Positions 12,141-23,744 of a stretch of 64,000 nt of DNA are shown piece after piece. Each line of letters starts with the position of its first letter. The first letter of the stretch is position 1. The notes beneath the pieces are model-generated. The model saw only the letters and a list, made by a program, of their open reading frames with translations. It ran no database searches and was not told the origin of the DNA. The DNA lies in assembly GCA_011316305.1 (NCBI GenBank), contig SAUG01000020.1, positions 62,001 to 126,000 of the forward strand, given 5' to 3'. The stretch is from Rusavskia elegans. Its lineage: Eukaryota; Ascomycota; Lecanoromycetes; Teloschistales; Teloschistaceae. A program made the translations under genes and the position numbers.

Positions 12141-13539
12141 ACTAGAAGTTAAAGGTTTTCGCCTTTAATCTAAATATAACGGCAGGCCTACTAGCTAAAT
12201 AGCCTATAAATAAAGCCTTCTTTTATTATTCGAATTCTCTAGCCGAGTTTATCTATATTTTAAATAGCTACTAACGATATATAAAATATATAATAAACTA
12301 TTATAAATACTTTAGTATTATTTTTTAGAAAGACGTCTACCGCTTCCGCTTTCCTTTTAAATATATCGATACTCTATATTTTATTTATAGGGAAGATTCT
12401 AAATATAAATCCTTCTATCCGATACGAAATAATAGCTATATAGGCAGATATAGTCCCGCTATTACTATAACCTAGCTTATAAATACCGATATCTTTCTAT
12501 ATATAGATCTAGGAATAGTAATTAATTACTTAGCTAAATACTATTTAAAGGTTAAAAAGAAGTCCGCTAAATTCGATAATTTAATTATAGAGGTTTTACC
12601 TACTATTAATTTATATTTACTAATAGTTTCTCTAATCTAGAAAATAATAAATAAATTTATTAATAAACGTAACTAGTCGGCCTAAGAAATCTATTACTAT
12701 TTAATTAGTAAAAATCTTCGGAATTTAAATTATATATACTACTTTCTAGATCTAAAACCTTTAGAAAAGCGTAGTCGACCGCTAGATTTAGATAATTTAG
12801 ATAATAGTTCTAAGATAACCGTTTTAGAGAGCTACTATAATAGGAACGAGGCTATAGAAAATATTTCAGTATTCTAATATATATAGGATTAGACTAAAAG
12901 AAGATTAAAATAGTATAAATAGCTTCGACCTACTATAATTTCCTTTTTCTTTTACTATAATTCTAACCTCGATTAGTAATAGTCTAATTTCTATAAAGCT
13001 AAACTAATATTATATTATCCTTTCTAAAATTTAACCTTCGATACCTTCCGGTTTATCGATATAATTAAGTATAATTTTTAAATAGAGGTCTATTAGTACT
13101 ATAAGATAAATTATAACTATAGTAATAATATATTAGATACTAAATTCCTTTTTAAAAATAGCTTCGAGGATAATAGATTAAAATCTAGCGATAACGAAAT
13201 AGAAGATAACCGTATAAAAGGTCCTAATAAAATTATAGCTAGACGTAAACCTAATTAAAACAGGATTAATATACCTATACTATCTAATCTAGGCGAATAT
13301 CCAGATAATAGAAATTTTAACTAGTTTAGTAATAATAGTAGACTTACTATTCTTTTCGTTCGAGCTAATTTTATTCGCTCTAACGAGGATACGGTATTAT
13401 AGTACTAATTTTAACCTAAAATAGTAGCTTCTACTATCGATAGATATAGTACCGAAAACTTTAATTTCCGGTAACGCGAGGTTTTTAAAAAAGTAATATA
13501 AAATTATTCCGATTCTAGTAGACTATAGTTATTACTTTA

Positions 13540-14830
13540 CCTAGATAGTAAAGGCGGTACCGGAAAGTCTAAATTTATTAATACTATTATAGTATATCTG
13601 AAGTTTTTATACTATTAATATAATAGGCTTTTAGAATAGTACTTTATTTATTATATAGCTCCTATAGATATAGCTACTTACCTAATTAACGGTTTAATTT
13701 TCTATTCGCTATTTAAATTCCCGGTTAATAAACCTTTTATTTTTTTTATAGTTAATTAAGTTAGCGAAGCCTAGTTTCGGTTAAAGTACTATAGTATTAT
13801 TATTATTAATAAAAAATCAATAATTAGCTTTAAATAGCTCTAATTTATCGACTAGCGACTTCGGCAATTTAGAATAAATCTAATAAATACTTTAGCGGTA
13901 TAAATATTCTACTATATAGCGACTTTACTTAATTAGCTCTAGTTATAAGTATTTCGATATACTTCCTAGTAAGGCTTTATACTAAACCGGAAGTTATTAT
14001 AGATAAAGATACCTATAATATCTTTATAAAGATAATTTTCTTCGATAAAAATATATATATTCGGGGAACTACTCTAGAAATTTAATAGTTCCGCCGTATA
14101 TTAGATTAATTCCGGGACTGTTCTATAATAATTAAAAACTAGACGTTCCTAATTATATATTTAGAATCTAGACTTTTAGTTAAAGATCGCGCGAGCTTCT
14201 ATAATATTTTATATTTATATTCTATTAAGGAAGCCGTTCGTAGCTATAATAAAAGCCGGCTACGAAATTTTATTAGACCTATTATTAAGATTTACGTCTA
14301 GAATAGCGGTAATAAATTTAAATAGATTAATTCCGACGATATAAAATATCTAGAAAACGAGTTTCTTTTTAATAAAAATATTCGAGTTATATTTATATAT
14401 AATATAAATATTATAGAAAGTTTAGTTAATAGTATAATAGATACTATATACTAGATTCTATAAAATAATAGTATATAGAATCTATTTTAAACGCTACTAA
14501 TAATAGTCTTTATAGAATTTAATTAATATAAAAGTAAATTCGGCTACGATTATAATAGTAGATAGTTTATCTCTATTAAATAGCGAACGTAGTAAATCGA
14601 GTTTAAAAATTAAGTTAATTAATAGAAATAGTTTCTTCTAACTTTCGCTTTCGCTATTATAGTATATAAGAGCTAGAGTTTAATATTAAATAAAGTCGTA
14701 CTAGATTTAACTAAAAAAGACTTCGCCGCCGGCTTTATTTATATAGCTATTTTATAGATCCGAAATATTAATAGTATTATATTAGAAAGAACGTTTAATT
14801 ATAATAGGTTTTCTATATAGGTTCCGCTAT
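13540..14830 (+). pseudogene. Helitron PIF1-like helicase remnant
   Basis: The Walker A motif GGTGKS is intact at 13553-13570. Later motifs follow in the usual order: FRRIxDxFRD near 14090, the conserved NxGLVN-like region near 14410-14450 (ESLVNSII) and, at 14641-14676, the helicase motif VI block AFAIIVYKS followed by a stop, where relatives have AITVHKSQG. Stops interrupt the frame throughout. Together with the upstream Rep region this defines a RepHel protein. Confidence 0.82.
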
Positions 14831-15106
14831 CTACTATAGCGAGATTTATAGATCTACGCCGACGTCTAGATAGGAGCGACTAGAAGGCCTATTAAATTCT
14901 AAAATAGTTAGAAACGCTATTTAATAATAAAGATCGGACGGAATTTATATATAGAGTAGTTATAGGCTATTTAGATATAGTTATAAGCCGTTTAGATATA
15001 TAATAAATTCTAGAATATTACTAAAATATATATATAGATCTAAATTAAATATTTAATATAATTTTAGATAAATAGATTTTCTAATATTTTTTAGTAGTAG
15101 ACTATT

Positions 15107-15585
15107 TTCTATAATCGAGGTAAATAATATTAAAAAGATATTATTTACTCGGTTTAGATTATATATACTAGATTTTTTTAAATCGGATACTATATATATA
15201 TATCTATAATATTAAAAAATTTTAGCTTTAATATTTATATAATTAATATAGAATATATAATTAAAAATAGTAATTAAAAAAAAAGAGTTTTTAATAAAGC
15301 TATTTATAAAATATAGAATTCTCGTAGAGCTAGCCCTATCTAAAAAGTTATTTCTAGCGACTTTTAGTAATAAAAACGTAAGGGAACGTTTTCTAAAATC
15401 GAGGTAAATAATATTAAAAAAATACTATTTACCTAAATTTGGTTATATATATTAGATATTTTTAAATCTAATAATATAGATATAGAGTTATAATATCTAA
15501 AAGTTTTAATTTTAGAATTTATATAGTTAGTATACGATATAAAGTTAAAGATAGTAATTAAAAAAAAGGAATTCTCGATAAATAT
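15107..15585 (+). repeat. Diverged direct repeat inside the Helentron
   Basis: Two segments about 190 bp long, starting near 15107 and near 15395, share TCGAGGTAAATAATATTAAA and then matching blocks (TTATATA..TAGAT, TAATTAAAAAAAA). They lie downstream of the helicase. No product is readable. They may be a tandem duplication or decayed non-coding sequence. Confidence 0.5.
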
Positions 15586-17286
15586 AAAATACGAAGTTAT
15601 CTACTAAAAAATACTAAATCCGCGGAAATAATATCTAAAATTCTTATATATTCTATATTAAATTTAAATATAACTCGATTTTAGATATTTTTATATTATT
15701 TAAAAGTATTCGATTTATTTTAAAAGTTATATCTATAGAGCTATATATACTAGAATATTAATTATATATAATAATACTAAAAATTCTGGTCCTATTTTAG
15801 TAGTCGGACTTTATATAAAGCTCTGCTATAAAACTGGATTCTAAAAGAAAAAGCGAATTAATAAAAAACTTTTTTTTAATAATTTAGCCTATAACATTTA
15901 ACTTTATCTATTCTATCTAAAATTACGTAAATTTTCAACTCTATTAATATTAATAATAAGTACTAATCCGGCTTTATATATCTTCCTAAATAATAGCGGA
16001 AAAACTAAATTTCTAGTTTTTTATATATCCGGATACTAATAAAGTTATTTCGAAATTTTTCTATTTATTCTATTATATAATCTATTTTAAATCGGCTTTT
16101 TAGATATTAGACTTCCTAAATTAGGATTTTACTACCTGCTAAATATACCGCGATTATCTAAATAAAGTCTTTTTTCTATTTTTTTATTTTTTTATTTATT
16201 AGATAAATCTAATCTCTATTATAGACTAATATATTTTCTATAAAATAACTACTAGATTCTAATATTCCGCTATAGCGACGTAGTTAACGAAATATTTAAA
16301 TTCTATAAATAGATATATAGCTTTTAATGCTGCTAAAATAATAAAAGTTAGAGTTTTTATTATAATAGCTAGTTAGTATATTATATACTAATTCCGAAGC
16401 TAAAGACTATTTTAATATAGATAATAATAACGAACGATATAGATATATAATACGCTAATATAAAATTAATATATTAATTAAAGCGGAAGAATATAAATAT
16501 ATAATATAGGAGGTATATTTTAATATATAGCTCGAAGAGAAATTCTATAAATATAGCCTATAAGGTTCGCGTTAGATAAAAAAAAGGAATAATATTAGAT
16601 TTTAATAAGCCGTTACTATCTTCTATTTACTTACTATATATATATAAATTTTCTTTAATAATATATTAATAAAAATTTTTTTTATTAAATTCTATTTAAA
16701 TAACGCGTTAGCTAGAACTTTCTATATAATATAAATATTATCGGTATTATAATATATAGGCCTATAAATCGGACTTTATTATTATTTATTTTATTACTAT
16801 AGCTCGGAATTATTATATAAAAAATTATCTTTTAGACTAGAAAATCTAAATCGATAAATATAGGATTCGAATATATATATCTTTAATTTTCTAGCGATAG
16901 AATTTTAACTATTCGACTACGAAGCTTTATTAATATATATATAAAAAAATATCTATTATTTATATATATAGTCTCTCTATATCTATATTATATTATAATA
17001 ATTGGATTATTATTATAGAAATAGTAGACGGAATAGATAGAATAGTAGGATTTATATATATATATATATTAAAATATTATAATTTATATATAATATTTAA
17101 TATATAGTTTTAAAATATCTATATTTAATTATATCTTTATATATATAGCTATATTATTTATTAAAGCCGTACTATTTTATAGATTTTAGCTATTTTTACG
17201 CTAAATTATAGTAGGGCTAGCTAGGATACGATTTAAACGCGGGCAAGCAAGCTGTCTATAATCCTGGCTAGGGCAAGGATATATAG

Positions 17287-17395
17287 TTACGCGCACTATT
17301 TAGCTACTTATAGATTTCCTCTTCTTCTGCTTCCCAGAATATATAATACACACTCATTTTTCATGCAAATTCTCACTCCTGCACTGGAGCTCACA
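17287..17395 (+). repeat. 3' LTR of the copia element, right piece (not RIP-mutated)
   Basis: Starts TTACGCGCACTATTTAGC, continuing the 5' LTR exactly where the left piece broke off, and ends GCTCACA at 17395. Where the 5' LTR has T or A, this copy usually keeps C or G (for example CACACTCA here against TATATTTA there). It therefore preserves the near-original sequence of the LTR end. Confidence 0.86.
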
Positions 17396-17930
17396 TCTTG
17401 GCTCGCCGATGTTTTCAAGCAAGCCCAGACAAGGAAACGGCTTATATTGGGACGACTGCTGGCCTGTCGGACTTTCTCGACCATACTCATCTCTGCTCGC
17501 GTCCTTCAGATGGCTCATCTCCTCGTTATCGCCATCTATGCTCGGTCGATCCTCTTACATTAGTGAAGCTTTGACTGTGCTGTGAATGGTCACCAAGCTC
17601 GCCACAGCTAGCATCGAACAGTATTCATCGCGCCTTCCCAAGCCACTTTTCTGCATTCGTCGTGTTCGAAGCGCCAGCCTTTTCGCTGATACGACAAGTA
17701 TCTTATCAACAAGGCTTGTGACCAAAGACACAACTAGCTTCCCGCATCTGCTGATTGGAATTACGTCTGTATTGTTCACTACAAGTACCGCCATTTTTCT
17801 TTCGTCTTACCTCGATTCACAATGTTCACTGAGTGAACGCTTGATGCGATTCGAGATCACTATCGCTCTACCATTCAATATTTTCCCTCGCCAGAGTAAC
17901 TTGGATTTACACTTCTCTTCCTAACGTCCG
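17396..17930. other. Right flank of the transposon block, no supported gene
   Basis: Composition returns to normal. Open frames up to 112 codons occur on both strands (17555-17924), but none shows a recognisable domain or a consistent exon structure. The sequence directly after the LTR (TCTTGGCTCGCC) would have adjoined 2357 before the insertion. Confidence 0.5.
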
Positions 17931-18050
17931 AGCAATCGATAGAACGAGATCCTCTATCGAGGTAACGGCTGTCGTAACCTCCCATTGCGATTGGCTTGAC
18001 AAGTATGGTAGGGTAAAGGGAACACGCATCTTAGCAGACGAAGGAATAGT
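17931..18050 (+). repeat. Interspersed repeat family R, copy 1
   Basis: About 120 bp beginning AGCAATCGATAGAACG and ending TTAGCAGACGAAGG. It matches 32478-32591 (AGCAATCGATAGAACG, TATCGAGGTAACGGCTGT, TTAGCAGACGAAGG) and, more distantly, 50344-50467. No terminal inverted repeats or coding capacity were seen. It lies just upstream of the first ATG of the membrane gene at 18071. Confidence 0.75.
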
Positions 18051-18070
18051 CGGTCCATCTCCAGACCGAC

Positions 18071-20171
18071 ATGACATCTTTGATCTTCGGCAATGATACC
18101 AACACGGTCCGCTGGAATCCCAGCCCTACAACTCGTGGTACTTTCGACCTTTTGAGTACCCGTATTATCACTATGCTGCTCTGTGTCTGGAGTGCTGTAC
18201 ACCTCAACGTTCCTCCGCCCGGCAGATTCTGGAGTCCGAGGCTACGAAAGTGCGGCTGGCTGATGATGGCGCTCTTGGCTCCTGAGATGGTGGCCTTTAC
18301 AGCGTGGTACGTATCCTCCCGCTGGCTTGCTGGCCAGTTGATGTATCGTTTACCACCAGCTCGGATCATACTTTTTGCAATCAAGCTGCAAGCCAACGAA
18401 CCATAGGTATCAGAAGCAACAAGCGCTTGGAATGTCCAGTTTGATCAACCATACATACGGGCTGCGAGAAACTCCCTCTTGGTACATGGAAACATGCTCA
18501 AGCATTGCGGCTTTTCTTACAAGGTGGACGCGATATCTTGGCCGTCCCAAACGGGTGCTTCGACAGCCAACGCTCGAAGCCCAAAAACATGACTCAACTC
18601 CTGAGGCTAGCCAGCCATCGACTCGAAGTCGACGTCATCCGTGGACCCTATCACATGGGTTCTATGCGACGATGGGAGGGTTCGCTATGGATGTTCCAAA
18701 AGACCTTCCCCAGTCTGAAGAGTTCTTGCCGTCTACGACCGACAACATCCGATTCGTCACTCCCGCTCGCCTTGGAGATTTTGGTCCATACCAGTCCGGA
18801 CGAAGTGCCAGACCTATCTGTGGGGGAAATAAGATCAAAAAGTAAAGCCGACGTGCTCACAAAAGCCCTGACATGTATCCAGGCCACATGGTTCATTGCT
18901 CAATGCTTAAGGCGCCGTAAGTCCGGCTACATAGGCTCTCCCTGTTGGATTTTCTAACATCTCGGAAGTAGCTCAACACATTCCTATCAGTCTGCTGGAA
19001 CTCAATACGTTTGGTCATGCTGTGTGTACTTTGCTGATCTATATTCTCTGGTGGGACAAACCCTTCGATGTCGACTATCCAACATTGTTAGAGGGTCCAA
19101 CTCTTCAGCAACTGCGGGCACTTACGTTTATGTTAGAGAATGAATCAATCGGAACTGTATCTGCCTGGAATTCGGATATTTTCCGATTAAGGAACCAGCA
19201 GCATAAGGAAACAGCAATCACGGAGAGGAAAACCCGCATTCTAGGTGAACTTCTAGAGGCTCGCAAGTATCCATCCGCGTTAAGAGGCGACGATGATGAA
19301 ATTTTCCGCCCAAAGTTTCGAAAGTTCCTCCTAGAACACATCGATCCAGCTCAATTGAGCCCAGAAGACCACAAAGAACACAACAGGATGTGGCTCAAGG
19401 CTCATGACCTCGAGATTTTGGCAACAGATGTTACCCGTTGGAAAATGGCTTTGAACTTTGCTGAAATTGTTGCGGAGCATATCGATAACTCCAACTATTC
19501 AGTCCTTCGGGAAGCTTTGGTCCTCCGTTGTAGGGATTCGCCGCAAGTCAAGGTAAGCAGTTATCGGAGCTACAGTAGTATCCAATCCAATACACCCTGC
19601 TGTCTGAGTTGGGGGGCGCACTTGAACTTACAGTCGGTTTAAGGCAAGGAGAATATCTGCCAGCTGGGGTATTGGATACCACGCTTGCCACCGAAGAGGA
19701 TGCTCTGAAGACATGGCTGAGATCTACGTCAAAATTGATATGAAAACCTGCTGAGTCCAAGAACTGCTTCAGGGTGTCTTCCAAGACATACGTATCATCG
19801 CTGGCTTCACCGCTGCCGCGTTGGTCTACGGCGGACTCCATGCCCTGGCTTGGTTCATACACTTTCCCTCTTCGACCGAGCAGCTTCTCTGGCGAATTGC
19901 CGTATGCGTGGTAATGGGTGGGCTCCCTGTCACCGCAATCGCCATCTCGATCTGGCGTAGAACACAAGTAAGAAGGGGCATTCTCGATATGTTAGTACAC
20001 AGAGGGAAGATTCTCAATATGGTTTTCATGCTTCTGTTCTTCATGATGGTGGCTCTATATGCGCTAGCACGCGCGTACTTGGTGGTTGAATGCTTCATCA
20101 ATGTGGCCCATCTGCCTCCTGGAGTCTATGAGGTGCCCAAATGGGCCACGTATTTCTCCCATATTGCTTAG
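18071..20171 (+). pseudogene. Fungal multi-pass membrane protein of the WWxKPxDV family, frameshifted
   Basis: The pieces match in order a family of fungal membrane proteins of unknown function. Exon 1 starts MTSLIFGNDTNTVRW and carries RGTFDLLSTRI and HLNVPP; its donor is GTACGT near 18307. Exon 2, from about 18407, has WTLSHGFYATMGGFAMD and then KSKADVLTKALTCIQATWF. A GTAAGT donor near 18916 joins to 18969 (LAQHIPISLLELNTFGH, then YILWWDKPFDV). The last exon ends ECFINVAHLPPGVYEVPKW and a stop at 20169-20171, with several membrane helices. The frame must change near 18773 (between TPARL and EILVHTSPDEV) without any possible intron, and the 19553-19770 segment cannot be joined cleanly. So the copy is either disrupted or carries an assembly error. 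Confidence 0.68.
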
Positions 20172-21198
20172 CAAGTGTTGTGTTCCCGAGGGGGTCGAGG
20201 TTGCGCAAATAGAGGCGTCGGTGATGGATTTAGCGTCGTTCACTCTTGGTGGACTGTATGGAGTATGAGTACACGAGTATGTTACCTAGACACAATATCC
20301 TCATGAGCGGGACATTTCCTGGAAGGCACACCGAGCTATGGATTTGATGGCGCAAATGATCTATTTGCAGAATCCAACCAGGTCAACACCCAAAGCTCGC
20401 TGCTGATCAATCATTGAGCGCCAGAATATTCATCTATGGCTGCATCTTGCTTTGACATTTCGCACCCATCAAAGTCTTTCTGACGGGGCGGAGGTCGGGC
20501 TCGTTCTTCCTTGTCTCGGTGGAGCACAGCATTTCGTCCGCCGTTCGTCCGCCCTTGGGCCCGAGTCTGCACCAAGAGTCCACTATCCCCCTATGGGATC
20601 TGACAGCCTTGTTGGTGTTGAGTCCGTGCTCACACTTCTCAAGCGAGCATGATCGATAGGTGCGGGCAACATGCAGGGCCCCTGATTCCCGATTTATCCC
20701 CGCAATTTACTGTATGCAATGACGTGTGTTGTCACATTGAGTAATTATTTGTGTCTATCATCGGATATGGCCACCTACTCCGTACAGCGCGAGCCGATCA
20801 TGGCGAATCCGGTCCGGGAGATGGAGATCCGTGATGTACTCCGCAGTGGCGAAGTCATACAGGTTGTCCTTTGTGACAATGGATTGGAACGCTTTTAACT
20901 GTACTTTGTCGGTCCTGTATCTCCCACAGCGGTTCTCCTATGTGTGTTCACATCTCAGTCCTACCCGGCAAGCTCTTTCCAGTGCATGTATGACCCAAGA
21001 CGACATACGACAAGCTTGGCAAGATTCATATTACCAATTCTCCGATACCCTGCGGGCACAAATCCCGCGCCGTTAAGTATTGGGAGGGTCGTCCCGCCGT
21101 TCTCACGATGAAAGGCAACCCTGGTAGTTTTTTCTAGACGGAAAGTTCTTCCGGGCATTGAATATCTAAAATACTCCGAGAATAAGTTGTCATCCAAC
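20172..21198. other. Intergenic, nothing recognised
   Basis: No coding region with a recognisable domain or plausible splice structure. Only short overlapping open frames in several phases. GC-normal sequence, no RIP signature. Confidence 0.5.
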
Positions 21199-21864
21199 AT
21201 GGAGCAGCGCTCTTTAAATGAGCTGCCTGGCGAAATACGAAACTTAATCTACCACCACCTCTTCTCCTCAACAACTGTCAAGATCATCTGGTCACGGCCT
21301 TACCCAGGCGAGGACGGAGTATTTCATCTCAACAATCCCAGAGACAGAAGCATCCTAGCTACCGGACGTCAATTCCGCACCGAAGGATCTCTACTCTTCT
21401 GGAAAGACGCCCATTTCATCCTACAGATCAGCGAACCGGATCCACGCGCCGGCATCAAAGCCTTCGTGGGAACAATCGGTGCCGGAACAGCAGGCTTGAT
21501 TGAAAATCTATCACTATACCGAGGTCCCAAACCATACCTCACATACGACGTACCCGGAACTCGTCCCTCCGTCCAAATGGAGTTCTACCGCAACCTGACG
21601 CAGCAATTCCCAAACTTGAAGGATTTCCGCATCGAACATAATGAGGTGACGGATTACCAATGGGGCGGTTCGAATTTAAATGCTTGCTGGGCTGAGAGGG
21701 TGAAGGATGCGGCTTTCTTGAATGAGATGATGGTTTTGGTCCAGGTGAAGGACATCAGGACCGTGCACGGGAAAGAATTGGTAGATGCTGGAGTTGGGCC
21801 TCTCGCTTCGAGATTGGTGGTGCAAGGGGACAAGTTGGTGTTCTTACCGTACGAGGAAGAATAA
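21199..21864 (+). CDS. F-box-like fungal protein, paralogue B
   Basis: A 221-residue single-exon protein. It opens MEQRSLNELPGEIRNLIYHH, the F-box-like helix of the same family as the genes at 267-1004 and 34374-35417. It shares SILATGRQFRTEG, DPRAGIKAF and LSLYRG with paralogue A, and a later QQFPNLKDFRI with A's RHFPKLEELRL. The frame is open a few codons further upstream but only from a TTG; the ATG at 21199 fits better. No catalytic or membrane motif is present. Its role is unknown; a ubiquitin-ligase adaptor role is only inferred from the N-terminal helix. Confidence 0.72.
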   Translation: MEQRSLNELPGEIRNLIYHHLFSSTTVKIIWSRPYPGEDGVFHLNNPRDRSILATGRQFRTEGSLLFWKDAHFILQISEPDPRAGIKAFVGTIGAGTAGLIENLSLYRGPKPYLTYDVPGTRPSVQMEFYRNLTQQFPNLKDFRIEHNEVTDYQWGGSNLNACWAERVKDAAFLNEMMVLVQVKDIRTVHGKELVDAGVGPLASRLVVQGDKLVFLPYEEE

Positions 21865-23744
21865 CCGCCTTCGAAGGTGAAGAGAAGAAAGACGGACTGC
21901 CGCGGCTGGTGACCGTGGCTGATAAAGCCACCACGATACAAATACCTAACGGTGATTCCAACTTCGATCGCCCCCTCCGCTGGGCTTCAGTTTCTTCAAC
22001 ACAAACAGGGTATGGGTTATCCACAAGGTGCTCGACAGCTTGCAACAGCCCGAACGCCATACAACATTCCGAACAAGAGTTGAGTCAAGCAAGAAGAACA
22101 ATTGGACACTCGAAGCCATTTCACTCAAAGATGATGAACCTTCGATCTGCAAGGGCAAAGTATAAGGGTGCTTCAGCGAACTCTTCTCTGCACTTATATG
22201 GCAATCAATATAAAGCATCTTATTGTAACCAAGGAGCAAAAACTTGCAACCCGAATGATCGAACTTATTGAACTGAGGAACCTTGCCAGCTTTTCAGACG
22301 GGGTGGGCATTCGATACCTCGATTGCCAGCCAAAGCCAAATCAGAGACTCGACCAGTGCATGGGACAACAGTCATCAACGAAAGAAACATCGCAGATGGA
22401 AGTGCACAGCATGTTCCCAATGGATCTAAGGCCGGCCATGCCTCAGATGACATTATCTTCAATTTCCTCTTTGTGACTTCGACCACTAAGACGACACAGG
22501 AAGACCTGACGGTTTCATCTGGACCGCTGGGTCATCCGTCATGGGTGATTGCGCGGAGACTCAGGGGTCTGCAAGATCAAGCTCGGCCAAGAATTTGCTC
22601 GACTTCGTTGCTTAGTTCCTTTTTCCGAGTCCTTGGATGTGAGTATGAATCCGCTCAATTGCTTGATTGGTCAACATCATGTGATGCTATCGTGGCTGCT
22701 GTGTCTTTCACAGCTATTGCCGGTTAGCGCCAAGATATGGATGGAGCAGTGGAATGACCTGGTGAGATTATGGACGCCTACCAAGCTTACGGTATTGTTT
22801 GTCTGCTTGAATGGCACATGCCTACCATCAAACGATCGGAGATTTATGCGACTTTTCAATCACCAATCGATGGTCTTGCAGCTGATTGAATTTCTGCCTG
22901 CGCCAAGCCGAGAGTGAATTTGCTTGGCATACTCGCATGAAGTTGTTAACTCTCTTGGATTCAATGCACACCTTCGTTGATAAGGGTTTTCGCGATATCA
23001 ACAGTCGTGCAGTTGATCCTGCTACCTAACGACTGACGAACATCAAAGTCATAAAAACGAAGAAGCGATTTCCAGGAATTGGCTCGGAGATTCGGGACAA
23101 TAATATCACTGATCTTTATTCATCAGCTCAAGGCAAAATAACCTACGACCGCAGGAGCCTGCAGATGTGAGATGCTGGATTTGCCAGTTGTGGATAGGTA
23201 AGCTGACCATCAGCTGACTGTAGGGCTGTACAGAGAATCCTATGCGCAGCCACACTCTCAGGCGTTGATAGGCAGCTGCGCATCCTTTCAGGCGCAGCAA
23301 GCACTCAATCCGAGGGATAACTTGAATCAAAACGGTACAACTCTCACAACGCTCTGTCAGTATGGGTGGAGAGAGCCTAAATCCGTGCCATGCACCGATA
23401 CTCATTACGTCTCCAACCGTGGCTTGGCTCTTCTATGCTATGCATGGTACCTCGACTGTCAACCTCTCTTTGCTTGCCAACAGCCAAGGTAGGAAATAAC
23501 ACCGCCAGCCGCTGACCAGATCCTTCCAGCCGTAATACGGCAAGCTGGCACGAGATCCGGATGGCATGGCTTGTCAAGACAGGGGTGCAGCTCTACTATT
23601 TAGTCTCTTCCTCAGAACTTCATTTGCGTAGCTCAACTTCAAAAGAAATATCATCTTATTCTACTCCATACATCATAAGTTCGCTTAACATCTATCTCTA
23701 AACTTCTTACTTTGCAATTTAAACCAAATCACTTTTCAATCGCA
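21865..23744. other. Intergenic, nothing recognised
   Basis: Several overlapping frames of 60-134 codons occur on both strands, none with a recognisable motif. A short stretch at 22300-22340 (GATACCTCGATTGCCAGCC) is nearly repeated at 54414-54440. No promoter for the CAP gene could be assigned beyond the CT-rich sequence before 23745. Confidence 0.45.

Larger units (their letters stand above)
1500..17286. other. RIP-mutated AT-rich isochore
   Basis: The composition changes sharply here: very high A+T, almost no CpA or TpG, abundant TpA, and CpG largely kept. That is the footprint of C-to-T mutation at CpA on both strands, the mark of repeat-induced point mutation in ascomycetes. All reading frames are full of TAA/TAG codons. 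The only long segments escaping this are 2139-2360, the hairpin at 8217-8334 and the last 100 bases before 17287. No living gene is supported inside. Confidence 0.93.
8741..17287 (+). mobile_element. Helentron/Helitron2-type rolling-circle transposon (RIP-degraded)
   Basis: An 8.5 kb insertion that splits the copia 3' LTR. The 5' end reads TTAGACAGCGCAGCTG; near the 3' end GCAAGCTGTCTA is an inverted match to the 5' terminus (12 of 12 against the small relative at 25019-25480), then comes a hairpin, ATCCT..AGGAT, and the end ATATAG. The flanks show insertion at a TT dinucleotide without a longer target duplication, as known for Helentrons (Helitron2). It encodes, in order, a Rep/HUH-like region (about 11815-12140) and a PIF1-like helicase (about 13540-14830), both dead through RIP. 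The exact end is uncertain by one or two T residues. Confidence 0.85.
2361..17395 (+). mobile_element. Ty1/copia LTR retrotransposon (RIP-degraded, interrupted)
   Basis: A full-length but dead copia element. The 5' LTR (2361-2602) is repeated as two pieces, 8604-8741 and 17287-17395, because a rolling-circle element later landed in the 3' LTR. Between the LTRs, degraded coding sequence reads in copia order: integrase about 4690-5360, reverse transcriptase about 5840-6870, RNase H about 7140-7530. A purine-rich tract (AAAAGGA) lies just before the 3' LTR. The sequence TCTTG occurs at 2358-2362 and again at 17396-17400, a plausible 5 bp target duplication; this would make the LTR start TAAAG at 2363, while homology between the LTRs also allows a TG start at 2361. 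Excluding the insertion, the element is about 6.5 kb. Confidence 0.88.

Noticed and set aside
22306..22336. A repeat with 54414-54440 (GATACCTCG.TGCCAGCC)
   Set aside because: Shared sequence is about 30 bp only, too short to call a family; mentioned as context to the MITE relic.
21909..22917. Several frames between the second F-box-like gene and the CAP gene
   Set aside because: Overlapping, both strands, no motifs, no consistent splice sites.
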